Assembly (NCBI GenBank): GCA_037974335.1 | Contig: CM075760.1 | Span: 14,812,059 to 14,876,058, forward strand | Direction: 5' to 3' | DNA: 64,000 nucleotides | Source of the DNA: Prionace glauca | Lineage: Eukaryota > Chordata > Chondrichthyes > Carcharhiniformes > Carcharhinidae | Shown here: one piece after another, positions 1-9,613 of the stretch | Numbering within the stretch: position 1 is the first letter of the stretch | How the letters are laid out: every line of letters starts with the position of its first letter | Translations under genes and position numbers: made by a program | Notes under the pieces: model-generated | What the model was told of the DNA's origin: nothing | The model's input: the letters and a program-made list of their open reading frames with translations, nothing else | The model's database searches: none

Positions 1-120
1 TTCTTCCCCCTTTCCATTTCTTATTATTTCTAACTTTGTAATATATTACTGTAGCTACATTATACACATCCAGTCATAAAGACATTGCAGCACAGAAGGA
101 ATCTATTGGGTAACTTGAAT

Positions 121-305
121 CACAGAATCCCTACAGGGCAGAAGGAGGCCTTTTGACCCATCAAGTCTGCGCTGTCTCTCCAACAGAGCATTCTTCCCAG
201 GCCCTCTCCTGGATTTATGACAGAATTACCCCACTCATCCCCCCAATCCACACATCCTGAGACATTATGTGGCAATTGAGCGTGGGCAATCAACCTAACC
301 TGTAT
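121..305 (-). mobile_element. antisense SINE tail relic
   Basis: The block opens with a 'cagaatccctacagggcaga' style 3' end and goes on through 'cccatcaagtctgcgctg'. It resembles the reverse complement of the tail of the tRNA-derived SINE seen complete at 11.8 kb, but it is clearly diverged and lacks the tRNA head. Confidence 0.55.
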
Positions 306-317
306 ATCTGACAGATT

Positions 318-446
318 GTAAGAAGTCTCACAGTACCAGGTTAAAGTTCAACCGGTTTATTTGGTAGCAGAGATGTTCACCTGATGTGAGAATTCTTACT
401 GTGCCCACCCCAGTCCAATGTAGACATCTCCACATCATCTTATAGA
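318..446. mobile_element. fold-back copy of the dispersed Penelope-type tail
   Basis: The left half is the reverse complement of the tail ('aagaagtctcacagtacc', 'aggttaaagttcaacc'). The right half is forward ('attcttactgtgcccacccc', ending 'atctccacatcat'). The same inverted arrangement recurs at 15.5, 35.0 and 50.5 kb. The family assignment rests on the 7.5-8.0 kb copy. Confidence 0.6.
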
Positions 447-544
447 CTGCAGTTTGATTCTCTGTAGAATGAACCAATCAGTCCTATTCTATTCCTTTAT
501 CAACATTCCCCTGCAAGTTTTGTTTCCCTCAACTGCCCACCCAA

Positions 545-690
545 TTTCATTTTGAAATGATTGAACATTTTCAGTTCCACCATCTTCATAGGCAGCGAGT
601 TCCAGATCAGATGCTTTCGCTACCTAAGTATAAATATTCCTCAAATCCATGCTCTACTATTATTCAAATAATGTCCTGTTATATTACACT
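545..690 (-). mobile_element. CR1-like LINE relic, antisense
   Basis: The pattern 'cagttccaccatcttcatag' then 'gcgagttccagatcaga' is the reverse complement of the CR1 ORF2 C-terminal region seen better preserved at 17.5 and 52.5 kb. It is short and degraded. Confidence 0.4.
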
Positions 691-939
691 TTTATCCCGT
701 ATTATAGACATCTGATTGGTAACCTGCATGGAGATTTTCAGCTCCTTGCGTCCAGGACAGGAAGCAGTGAGCATGGATCTGTCAATCAGCCTCATTCAGG
801 AGAATTGGGAGGGTGAATATTAGATACAGCAGAGTGAGAATGGAGGGAGAGTGTGGGATGGAGATTTACAGCTTTTGGGGAATGAGAGAGGAAAGAATGT
901 TACATAGAAACTAGAATTATCTGTTCTGTATTTCTATTC

Positions 940-1340
940 TGTACCGACAGGATATCTTTGGATATCAGGATATCTTTGACAGGATATCAAAAGATGAGGA
1001 TTTACAGACAGAAATCTCAAATGAAACATCACATCAGCATCTGACAGAGTCACTCAATTTATCAGGACCTCAATATCATTGACCTTTGAATCTAGAAGAA
1101 GAAATGTTTCTCTGTTCTGTCTGCTTCAGGAGAATTTAAGCATCAGTGTGACTGGAAAAGCAGCGAGACACAGAGCTGAGTGAGAGGGTTCCAGTGCACT
1201 GAGTATGGAAAGAGTTTTAACCAGTTACACAGCCTGAAAATACATCGCAGCATTCACAGCGGGGAGAGACTGCTGTATCCGTCTTCTGTGTGAGATTTAA
1301 CTGACTGTTTAATCTGGAAAGTTACAAGGACACCTGCACC
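940..1340 (+). other. upstream exon and vestigial finger of the 1.3 kb ZNF gene
   Basis: A splice acceptor (AG at about 981-982) follows a short tandem of 'ggatatctttg'. The acidic exon after it resembles the one before each paralog ('acagacagaaatctcaaa'). At about 1190-1270 lies an out-of-use finger reading CTEYGKSFNQLHSLKIHRSI, followed by a stop before the current ATG. I infer that this was coding in the ancestor and is now 5' UTR. Confidence 0.6.
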
Positions 1341-2102
1341 ATGGAGAAACCGTGGAAATGTGGGGACTGTGGGAGAGGATTCAGTTTTCCATCTCAGCTG
1401 GAAATTCATCGGCGCAGTCACTCCGGGGAGAGGCCATTCACCTGCTCTGTGTGTGGGAAGGGATACACTCAGATAATTGACTTACAAAGACACCAGCGAG
1501 TTCACACTGGGGAAAGGCCATTCACTTGCTCTGAGTGTGGGAAAGGATTCACTCGGTTATCCAGTCTGCAGAGACACAACCGATTTCACACTGGGGAGAG
1601 ACCTTTCATCTGCTCTGTGTGTGGGAAGGGATTCACTCAGTTAATTGATTTGCAGAGCCATCACCGAGTTCACACTGGGGAGAGGCCGTTCACTTGCTCT
1701 GTATGTGGGAAAGGATTCAGTGTGGCATCAGGTCTGCGGAGACACCAGTTAGTTCACACTGGGGAGAGGCCATTTACTTGTTCTGTATGTGGGAAAGATT
1801 TCAGTCAGTTGCCCTACTTGCTGAGGCACAATGTCATTCATACCCAGGAGAGACCCTTTAAATGCTCTGACTGTGGGAGAGATTTCAAAAGCTCTCAGCT
1901 AATGATGTCCCACCAGCGCATTCACACTGAGGAGAGACCGTTCAGCTGCTCTCACTGCACAAAGAGATTCAGATCATCATCTGCCCTGCGGACACACCAG
2001 CGAGTTCACACTGGGGAGAGACCGTTCACCTGCACCGTGTGTGGGAAGGGATTCCCTCAGTCATCCCGACTGCAGAAACACCAGCAAGTTCACGAGTCAT
2101 AG
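1341..2102 (+). CDS. C2H2 zinc-finger protein, nine fingers
   Basis: A probable sequence-specific DNA-binding nuclear protein of 253 residues in one terminal exon. Nine C2H2 fingers run head to tail with 28-residue spacing and mostly TGERPF linkers; finger 6-7 has TQERP and finger 7-8 TEERP. The first finger starts only seven residues from the Met (MEKPWKCGDCGRGF), as in every paralog here, which fixes the start. No KRAB, SCAN or other effector domain is visible. All Cys and His ligands are present in the fingers I read. The last finger ends HQQVHES and the stop is supplied by a retroposon joined directly to the gene at about 2097; the paralogs at 19.5 and 22.9 kb instead end HQRVHK-stop. Target and partner are unknown. 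Confidence 0.85.
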   Translation: MEKPWKCGDCGRGFSFPSQLEIHRRSHSGERPFTCSVCGKGYTQIIDLQRHQRVHTGERPFTCSECGKGFTRLSSLQRHNRFHTGERPFICSVCGKGFTQLIDLQSHHRVHTGERPFTCSVCGKGFSVASGLRRHQLVHTGERPFTCSVCGKDFSQLPYLLRHNVIHTQERPFKCSDCGRDFKSSQLMMSHQRIHTEERPFSCSHCTKRFRSSSALRTHQRVHTGERPFTCTVCGKGFPQSSRLQKHQQVHES

Positions 2103-2490
2103 AGTCATACAGTACAGAAGAGGCCTTTCAGCCCATCAAGTCTGCACTGACAAAACTATACTAAATTTGCATTTATCCACTTTCCAGCACTTGGCTGATG
2201 GTGTTTAAACTGTCAAAACATTCCAGTGCTCATCCATGTGCTTTTTAAAGGTTGTGAGGTTTCCTGCCTCTACTACCCTCCCAGACAGTGAATTCCAGAC
2301 TCCCACCACCCTCTGGGTGAAAACATTTTTCTTCAAATTCCCCAAAACTTCCTGTCCCTCACCTTAAAATGATGCCACCTCATTATTGACCCTTCAAATA
2401 AGGGATACAGCTGCTTCCTATCCACCCTGTCCATACCCCTCATAATCTTATACACCTCAACCATGTCCCCCCTCAGCCTTCTGGGGAGCC
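2097..2490 (-). mobile_element. CR1-like LINE 3' region, antisense
   Basis: It begins 'gtcatagagtcatacagtac', a typical retroposon 3' end in reverse. It then reads as the reverse complement of a CR1 ORF2 C-terminus: the phrases for 'TQRVVxxWNxLP' and 'RGDMVEVYKIMxGMDR' are recognisable in the minus frame. It abuts the last codons of the 1.3 kb ZNF gene. Confidence 0.7.
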
Positions 2491-2559
2491 TCCTGTTGAC
2501 ACAGGCAGATACAAAGATGAAAAGATGAAACCCAGCATCAACTCCAATTAATCACTACA

Positions 2560-2790
2560 GGCTTCGGACGCATGAGGAACAGACTGTTTGAAGCTCAACA
2601 CTCAGATCCAGCACCAGCCTCATGTTCCACAGAGCAGCCGTGGTCTCTGCCCTCTTGTATCCATCAGAAGCATGGGCAACGTACAGCACACACCTCAAAT
2701 CCCTGAAGAGATGTCACAAATGTTGTTTCCACAAAATCCTGCAAATCTACTGGCAGGATAGGCATACCAATGTGAGTGTTCTCTCCTTTA
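2560..2790 (+). mobile_element. non-LTR retrotransposon RT C-terminal relic
   Basis: The plus frame at 2622-2790 reads AAVVSALLYPSEAWATYSTH followed by LKSLKRCHKCCFHKILQIYW. This is the 'LLYG(C/S)E(A/T)WTTY...CLRRILxIxWQDR' signature found after the RT domain of several non-LTR clades. The clade is not certain. No RT catalytic motif remains. Confidence 0.65.
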
Positions 2791-2904
2791 CGGTTGAAGA
2801 ATTTATCTATCCTTTGCCTTAAAAACATTCAACAAACACTGGCAGGGAATGCCACAGAAGGTGCTGGAGTGTAGCAACTAGTGGAATTTCAAAGTAACTT
2901 CACT

Positions 2905-3240
2905 GGAGTGTGAATGTAAGCCTTATTTGTGACTAATAAATAAACAAACTTTGCATGAAGAAATTCCTCCTCAACTCAGTTCTAAATCCGTACCCCCTTA
3001 TTTTGAGGCAATGCCCCCTAGTTTGAGTTTCACCTGCCAATTGAAACAACCTCCCTGCTTCCATCTTATCTATTCTGATAATTTTATATATACTATATTT
3101 ATAATTTTATGTGTTTCTAGAAAAGCTCCTCTCATTCTTCTGAATTCCAATGAGTATAATTCCAGTCCACTCAGTCTCTCCTCTTAAGCTGACCCTCTCA
3201 ACTCTGATTGGAAGTTTAACCAAAGATCAATCCAACACCA
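2905..3240 (-). mobile_element. CR1-like fragment plus short retroposon tail
   Basis: 2905-2955 carries a tail ('aatgtaagccttatttgtga', then 'ataaataaacaaacttt') also found at 24.26 kb. 2950-3240 is an antisense CR1 ORF2 C-terminal fragment (reverse complement of the 'RRNFFTQRVV' and 'LFSLExxRMRG' region). Confidence 0.6.
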
Positions 3241-3967
3241 GATTGGTCGGAATCATTTCACATCTCCCAAATTTTAAATAACCATGACTAATTAAAACTC
3301 TCACTCTCACATGTGTGAATTGTATCCAGATTAAAATTCCCCCATGTTTAGTAAAATATCCTGGAATCAGGTCTCTGGCCAGTAAATATGGCTCCAGGCT
3401 CATAACTTTTGAAAAAAAAGCTTTATTAATTAAACTTTTTTTGAAAATCTGTTTGATTTAAATCACAGACAGAAATCCTCAAAGCTTGAAGCAATCAACC
3501 CACAAATATCATCCATACACAAGCAGAGAAACTTAGCATGTGCTTTACAAGAATGACCAAAATGAATTCCTTAAGCGTTTTTGTGGTTCTGTTTTTGAAC
3601 TTCAAGAAATACCTTTAACTAAAGACTCAAGGTAAGGTTAAATCCCCAGAAAGATAAACCTTAACAAATGTAGCCCAAAACAATGATAAAACACATCTAC
3701 AAACATCCACATAAACGAATGAAACATACAGGTTCTCACAGCTCGTAAATATCAAACAATGAATCCTCAGCATTCTCTTAGCTATAGCTTCCTAAAGCGA
3801 CAGAACACTATAAGCTCACAACTCCTTGATTAAAATAAGATACAAGATGCTTAGTTCTCCTTTATTATAACTCAAGTGGCTTTGTCAGACGTGATGTTCA
3901 GTTTCTGTTTTCCATCTGCCAATCCACCACTTCCAATATCCTGTAAAAAGTTGAGAAAACTCATCAC
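3241..3967. other. AT-rich stretch without a gene
   Basis: No finger, tRNA, V segment or recognised repeat is visible. A shared ZNF splice-region phrase ('ttccaatatcctgtaaaaag') appears at its right end (about 3935), so the part near 3900-3967 may be an old upstream ZNF exon flank. Confidence 0.4.
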
Positions 3968-4107
3968 CGTCAGTCCAGGATAGATATATGGGGTTTAATG
4001 GGATTGGGGGTTATAGATAGGTCTATAGATTGGTGGGGTTGATGTGATCGGCGCAACTCGAGGGCCGAAGAGCCTGTTTGTGCTGTAATGTTCTATGTTC
4101 TATGTTC
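3968..4107 (+). mobile_element. LINE 3' tail
   Basis: It ends 'gagggccgaagagcctgttt' and then repeats 'ttctatgttctatgttct', the short tandem end of a CR1-type LINE tail. It sits exactly at the outer border of the 4.1-7.25 kb inverted duplication arm. Confidence 0.6.
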
Positions 4108-4679
4108 TAAATTTGGGATAAAATAATTTAAACAATGCCTGAGAACGCTTCTTCACCAACTACCTACCACTGTTTGTTGATTGGTCAGACCCCCCTTTTT
4201 TACAGATTTGGGTATCTCAGCCTCTGAACACAAGCCGGTCCTGGGATAAGCTTAATTCCAACTCATTCCAAGTAAATATTCTCACCAGGTCGTCTGTCAG
4301 GGCCCTGCTAAGCAGCTTTAATGGTCAGTAATTGCAGAAACTGAGCAGTCACAGGAATGTGATCAAGACAGTCCAGCCCCATAATGCCTCACATTCAATC
4401 TGCAGTCCTTCCATTATAACAGAATATGTGTCTGTATGTGGCTGCCTCAGCCATGGTCAACCCCAACACTGCCTTCCTAAACTGCTACAGTGCCTGTAAA
4501 TACACCCACAGTGCTGTTAGGGAGTGATTTCCAGTTCCACATTCCAGACTTTCACTAACTGTAGGTGGATTCCAGATTGATATATTCCATTCATCCACAC
4601 CTAAGGTGAGTTATCCCAATTTCATTATTGTCCAGGACAATTTATTCACAATATCTTTACAACAGAAATTCAATATTCC

Positions 4680-5090
4680 CATTTGATTTCAGGTACTAAC
4701 ATATTCTGTTTGTTCTTTATTGTCAATGTCAGGCTGGGGTTGTTCCCCTTGGAGCAAAGGAGGTTGAGGGGAGATTTGATAGAGGTGGTCAGGATTCTGA
4801 CAGATTTAGATAAGGCGGACAAAGAAAAGTTGTTCCCATTCGCTGATGGCACAAGGACGAGGGGGGACACAGATTTAAGGTTTTGGGTCAGGGATGTAGG
4901 GAGAACGTGAGGAAGAATATTTTGATGCAGCGAATGGTAATGATTTGGAACTTGCTGCCTACGAAGGTGGAGGAAATGGAGACAATAAACAATTACAAAG
5001 GAAATTGGATGGGCATTTAGGGGGTGTTTCAGACAGAAATGCTGACTAAATATCTCTAAACTTCCTAACACCCTGTCACTCTGTGATTCT
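4680..5090 (+). mobile_element. CR1-like LINE ORF2 C-terminal fragment
   Basis: The plus frame at 4683-4907 reads LGLFPLEQRRLRGDLIEVVR and then KEKLFPFADGTRTRGDTDLR, the conserved CR1 ORF2 C-terminal region. The same fragment lies in reverse at 31.05-31.47 kb, so the insertion predates the inverted duplication. Confidence 0.8.
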
Positions 5091-5353
5091 TGTGAAATTT
5101 AAAACAAGGTATTCGCAAAAAGACTCAAAGAGCATCAGCCCACTGGAGGCTGAGACCAGCCAGTCCAGCAGAAAGAAACCCTCCAACCCGCTCCAATGAC
5201 CAACTGTGAGAATGAACAAAATGCAGTCCTGGATGTGAGAACAGAAACAATAACAGCAGAATCCAACCCCTGTGAACTTGTTGGTGCCTCAGCAGCTGTG
5301 ATGAAATTCTGAACCCTTTTTATACACTGAGCAGATTTCTCCCCAGTGTAACC

Positions 5354-6351
5354 TCACTGATGTCTCAGCAGGTGGGATAACTGAGTGAATCTCTTCCCGC
5401 ACTGAGAGCAGGTGAATGGCCTCTCCGCATGTGAACTCGCTGGTGTCTCCGCAGGTTGGATAACTGACTGAAACCCTTCCCACACTGAGAGCAGGTAAAC
5501 GGCTTCTCCCCAGTGTGAACTCGCTGGTGTCTCTGCAGGTTGGATAACTGACTGAAACCCTTCCCACACTGAGAGCAGGTAACCGGCCTCTCCCCAGTGT
5601 GAACTTGCTGGTGTCTCTGCAGGTGGGATTGTCCACTGAATCCCTTTCCACACTGAGAGCAGGTGAACGGCCACTCCCCAGTATGAACTTGCCGGTGTGT
5701 CCGCAGGCTGGAGAACTGAGTGAATCCCTTCCCACACTGAGAGCAGATGAACGGCCTCTCCCCAGTGTGAATTCGCTGGTGTGTCCGCAGGCTGGAGAAC
5801 TGAGTGAATCCCTTCCCACACTGAGAGCAGATGAACAACCTCTCCCCAGTGTGAATTTGTTTGTGCTTCTGCATGTCAGATGACCGAGTGAATCCTTTCC
5901 CACACTGAGAGCAGGTGAATGGCCTCTCCCCAGTGTGAATGTGCTGATGTGCCTGCAGGTCGGATAACCGAGTGAATCTCTTCTCACACTGAGAGCAGGT
6001 GAATGGCCTCTCCCCAGTGTGAATTCGCTGGTGTGTCTGCAAATTGGATAACTGGTTGAATCGCTTCCCACACTCAGAGCAGGTGAATGGCCTCTCCCCA
6101 GTGTGAATTCGCTGGTGTCTCTGCAAAGTGGATAACATAGTGAATCCTTTACCACACTGAGAGCAGGTGAATGGTCTCTCTCCAGTGTGAACTCGCTTGT
6201 GCAACTGCAGGTGGGAGTGTTGAATGAATCCCTCCCCACACTGAGAGCAGATGAACGGCCTCTCCCCAGTGTGGCTGCGCCGATGAGCATCCAGCAGAGA
6301 TGGGAATCTGTATCTCTTTCCACAGTCTGCACATTTCCATGGTTTCTCCAT
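5354..6351 (-). pseudogene. C2H2 zinc-finger gene, eleven fingers then frameshift
   Basis: From the ATG at 6351 (MEKPWKCADCGKRYRFPSLL) eleven C2H2 fingers read in one frame, mostly CSQCGKGF with TGERPFTC linkers. After finger 11 (about 5430) a single missing base in the linker throws the frame into a nonsense tail ending at 5365. A twelfth finger ([18 protein letters not shown]) continues in another frame to a stop at 5354. Fingers 7 and 8 are nearly identical (FTQFSSLRTH), a sign of recent internal duplication. Its closest relative here is the inverted paralog at 29.4 kb (same YR-PSLL first finger). An eleven-finger protein could still be made, so loss of function is not certain. Confidence 0.75.
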
Positions 6352-6700
6352 GATGCAGGCGACTTTGCCTCTGCCTTGGGTGGACAATCAGTTCAAGCCT
6401 CGTCCACACACACAATACGTGTTCAGTCTCTCCCCACTGTGAATGGTGTGATATTTATTCAGGCTGTGTAACTGGTTAAAGCTCTTCAGTCAGTGCACTG
6501 GAACACTCTCACTTGAATGTGGAAGTGTGTTGATGCTTTTCCAATCACACTGATGTTTGAAATCTTTTCAATTCTCCTTCCAGATTCAATGGCCGATGAT
6601 ATTCAGGTTCCAAGGAATATGACTCTGCCAGATCTAGACCTGACATTTGAAATTTTAGCCTGTGATTCCTCTTTCAATATCCTGTAAAACAAGTTGACAC
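6352..6700 (-). other. 5' UTR and upstream exon of the 5.4 kb ZNF gene
   Basis: In reverse it carries the family's vestigial finger (CVCGRGLN, stop, LSTQGRGK) directly before the ATG and, at 6520-6700, the upstream exon with the phrase 'gatattcaggttccaagg' and an acceptor next to the shared 'aatatcctgtaaaa' flank. The stop between vestigial finger and ATG is shared by the paralogs. Confidence 0.6.
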
Positions 6701-6916
6701 AAGTCATCAGTATCAGTACAGGATCAAAACTCAGAACAGACAATTCCAGTTTCTATGAAACATTCTTTCTCTCTCATTCCACAAAGGCTACAAATCTCCA
6801 TCTCACACACTCGCTCCATTCTCACTCTGTTGTATCTAATATTCACCCTCCCAATTCTCCTGAAGTTGATGATTGAGGCTGATTGACAGATCCATGCTCA
6901 CTGCTTCCTATCCTGG

Positions 6917-7005
6917 ATGTGGAGATGTTGGTGTTGGACTGGGGTAAACACAGTAAGAAGTCTCACAACACCAGGTTAAAGTCCAACAGCTTTATTTGGT
7001 TGCAA
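6917..7005 (-). mobile_element. Penelope-type tail, antisense
   Basis: It contains the reverse complement of the dispersed tail: 'ggagatgttggtgttggact', 'agtaagaagtctcacaacac' and 'ggttaaagtccaacagcttt'. It is 5'-truncated. Confidence 0.65.
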
Positions 7006-7254
7006 ACGTCACTAGCTGAAAATCTCCATGCAGGTTGCCAGACAGAGCTATGCCCATATGACTGGACTAAAAATGTGTGGAATATACAGACTGGATTCAC
7101 TTCCTTACCCTTCAGTTGCTGCAAGTCCCCAATTTCCCCCAGAATGAGAATAGAAATGGAAAGGGGGAGACATTGATTTCCTCCCAGATGTTGCACAGAG
7201 GAGGAGGTTTCACTCTGAAGCTCATTGGACAACTCCTGTGACGTCACAATTGAG

Positions 7255-7540
7255 TCTGTTTCAGCCAATAGAAATCACTCTGCTCCGCGGTGACGTCCTA
7301 GGATTGCCAGTGCGCACGCGCGGACTCGGGAGCCCTGCCCCCCCACCCACTGTTGTCCTCCTCGAGCCAAGGTTTCCAGACAAGCGGCTGGCGGCTCCGG
7401 CCTGAGCGAGAAGCCGCTCGGTGTTCTCCCCCTCCCCCCGGCCCGGGACTGCGCATGTGCAGGGGAGAGCCCGCCCCCTGACCTTCACGCTGAGGTGTTG
7501 ACCAATGAGACGTATTGGAGGACCGGAAGGACTCTGGTCC
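7255..7540 (+). promoter_or_regulatory. CpG-rich ZNF promoter
   Basis: A GC-rich island holds 'gccaatagaa' (CCAAT), 'gtgacgtcc' (CRE-like), 'gtgcgcacgcgcgg' and 'actgcgcatgtgcag' (NRF1-like), and 'accaatgaga'. It resembles 16.74-16.95 kb closely ('gccaaggtttccagacaagc', then 'gcggctggcggctccggcc'). The 16.6 kb copy lies upstream of a plus-strand ZNF exon, so I infer this one serves the 9.6 kb gene. Confidence 0.65.
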
Positions 7541-7544
7541 TCCA

Positions 7545-8000
7545 GACACAGTGAAAAGTCTGACAACACCAGGTTTTAGTCCAACCGATTTATTTGATAA
7601 TATTCTCACAAGCTTTCGGGGTTAGTCCCTTCATCAGGTGAATGGAGAGTTCTGGCCTCAGACAGAGCTTATAAAGCACAGACAGTTTAGAGATTACTGA
7701 TTATAATGCGAATCCTTACACCTAACCTGCTGTTCAAGTCTTAAAGTGGCTGATAATGTGAGTGGAAGGAGCACTGATACAGGTTAAAGAGATGTGTATT
7801 GTCTCCAGACAGTACAGTAAGTGAGGTTTTGCAAACCCAGGCAAGTCACGGGGGTTACAGATAGTGCGACATGAACCCAAGATCCCTGTTGAGACCATCC
7901 TCATGTGTGCGGAACTTGGCTATCAGTCTCTGTTCAGCGACTCTGCGCTGTCGTGTGTCATGAAGGCCGCCTTGGAGAATGCTTACCCGAAGGTCAGAAG
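7545..8000 (-). mobile_element. Penelope-like element 3' part (GIY-YIG C-terminus plus tail)
   Basis: In the minus frame, about 7857-7997 reads DLRVSILQGGLHDTRQRRVA followed by EQRLIAKFRTHEDGLNRDLG and a stop. I recognise this as the C-terminal (GIY-YIG side) end of Penelope-like retroelements. It runs without a break into about 220 bp of 3' UTR and then the dispersed tail (ctgatgaagg, gaaagcttgtg, aaacctggtgttgtcagac). It separates the CpG promoter from the splice donor at 8.09 kb. It is a truncated old copy. Confidence 0.75.
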
Positions 8001-8039
8001 GTCCAGACAATCAGAGCGCGGGCTTTGTGTAAATGAAGA

Positions 8040-8095
8040 TTGATCTTCAGCCAGCTCAAACTTCCCCGTCTCCAACATCTGTGAGTAAAACACTT
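8040..8095 (+). other. ZNF 5' non-coding exon with splice donor
   Basis: 'ccagctcaaacttccccgtc' leads to the donor 'ctgtgagtaaaac' at about 8080-8092. The counterpart at 17.16-17.20 kb has the same order ('actcaaacttcctcctccag', then 'tttgtgagtaaaat'). It is probably exon 1 of the plus-strand ZNF at 9.6 kb. Confidence 0.55.
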
Positions 8096-8162
8096 TCATT
8101 CTGCCTCTTTCCATTCCTTACCTCAATCTGGGCGGAAACTGGGACCTGCAGCAACTGATCAC

Positions 8163-9085
8163 AAGAAATAGAAGCAGGAGAGGCCACCAGGCCCTTCAAG
8201 CGACCCTGCCGTTCAATACAATCAGAGCTGATCAATACCGGCCTCCTTTTGTGAGCCATTTCCCCATTGCCCTCTATTCCTCAATCTATCAAATATTTAT
8301 CCACCTCCATTTTAAATACTTCTAATGATTCAGCCTCTACCATCCTTTGGAGCAGAGAATTCCAGAGATTCACCATGTTCTGTGAGAAGACATTTCTCTG
8401 CACCTCAGTTTTAAATGACTGGCCCTTTAACTTGTAGCTTGTTCGAGACTCCTCCACTCATGAAAATGTCTCTCCTTCTGCCCTATCAAACTCCCTCAGG
8501 ATCTCATACAGATTTATGACAGAACTGTAGAAGGCATTCTTTCTGGTTGTATCACAGCTTGGTACGGGCTCCTGCTCTGCCCAAGACCGCAAGGAACTGC
8601 AAAATGTTGTGAATGTGGCCCAATCCAGCCTGCAAACCAGCCTCCCATCCATTGACTCTGTCTACACATCCCACTGCCTCGCCAAAGTAGCCACCATAAT
8701 TAAGGACCCCACGCCCTCCAGACATTCTCTCTTCCACCTTCTTCCATTGAGAAAAATATACAAAAGTCTGAGGTCATGTCCCAACCGACTCAACACAGCT
8801 TCTTCCCTGCTGCTGTCAGATTTTCAAATGGACTTACCTTGCATTAAGTTGTTCTTTTTCTACACCCCAGCAATGACTGTAACACTATATTCTGCACTCT
8901 CTTCTTGCCTTCCCTATGAATGGTATGCTTTATCTGTATAGCATGCAAGAAAAATACTTTTCACTGTATGTTATTACATGCGACAATAATAAATCAAATG
9001 AAATTATATGTTTGAATAAGGTCATCCTCACTCTTCTAAACTCCGAAGAACAAGACTATTTAGTCTCTCTAGATAGAAGAACTCT
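8163..9085 (-). mobile_element. CR1-like LINE fragment split by another LINE
   Basis: 8163-8522 is an antisense CR1 3' region ('agaaatagaagcaggagagg', 'agagaattccagagattcac'). It resumes at about 9012-9085 ('cactcttctaaactccgaag'). The interval between is a foreign LINE tail (8530-8998), so the CR1 copy is the older of the two. Confidence 0.7.
8530..8998 (+). mobile_element. LINE 3' end nested in CR1 (same family as 42.4-43.7 kb)
   Basis: It contains 'ttgtatcacagcttggtacg', 'ctctgcccaagaccgcaagg' and ends 'gcgacaataataaatcaaat', matching the last 450 bp of the longer copy at 43.3-43.74 kb. It is 5'-truncated. Confidence 0.75.
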
Positions 9086-9299
9086 ATTTGTTATGACCTA
9101 GGTATCCAGGACAGGGAGCAGTGAGCATGTCATTCATCCTGAATCAGCACCATCAGGAATGTTGGGTGGCTGAATGTTAGATACGGCAGCGTGAGAATGG
9201 AGGAGGAATTTGTGGGATGGAGATTTACACATTTTCATTAATGACAGATGAAAGGATGTTCCTATAGAAGCTAGAATTGTCTGTTCTGACTGTGATGTT

Positions 9300-9613
9300 T
9301 TTTGTAAATTGTTTTTACAGGATATCAGAAGAGGAGGAATCACAGACAGAAATCTCAAACATTACATCTAGATCTGATAGAGTCACGATCTGTCAGATTC
9401 AGAAGATTTCAAACATCATTGTGACTGGAAAAGCACCGAGACACACACGCACCAGAGTGAGAGTGTTCCAGTAAACTGACTGTGGAAAGAGCTTTACACT
9501 GAAACATGCACCCACCTGAGTGACTGTGGAAAGAACTTTAACCAGTTACACAGCCTGAAAAAATATCACACCATTCACAAAAAAGAGCAACTGTACATGT
9601 GTTCTGTGTGTGT
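9300..9613 (+). other. upstream exon and vestigial finger of the 9.6 kb ZNF gene
   Basis: A poly-T and 'ttttacag' acceptor at about 9320 leads into coding-like TEISNITSRSDRVT. At 9520-9655 vestigial fingers remain (LSDCGKNFNQLHSLKKYH and CSVCV, stop, DFN, stop, SSNLERRKDTSTMEKLWKC), in frame with the family's usual ATG at 9666 but closed off by two TGA codons. Confidence 0.6.

Larger units (their letters stand above)
4108..7250. repeat. inverted segmental duplication, arm 1
   Basis: Read in reverse, this arm matches 28.6-34.58 kb: the promoter-proximal UTR (7020-7190 against 28.64-28.81 kb), the ZNF exon, the 3' UTR (5100-5280 against 30.79-31.01 kb), a shared CR1 fragment (4680-5090 against 31.05-31.47 kb) and a unique outer flank (4110-4660 against 34.02-34.58 kb). 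Arm 2 is longer because a 2.5 kb CR1 sits in it. The match was read by eye and identity was not computed. Confidence 0.8.
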
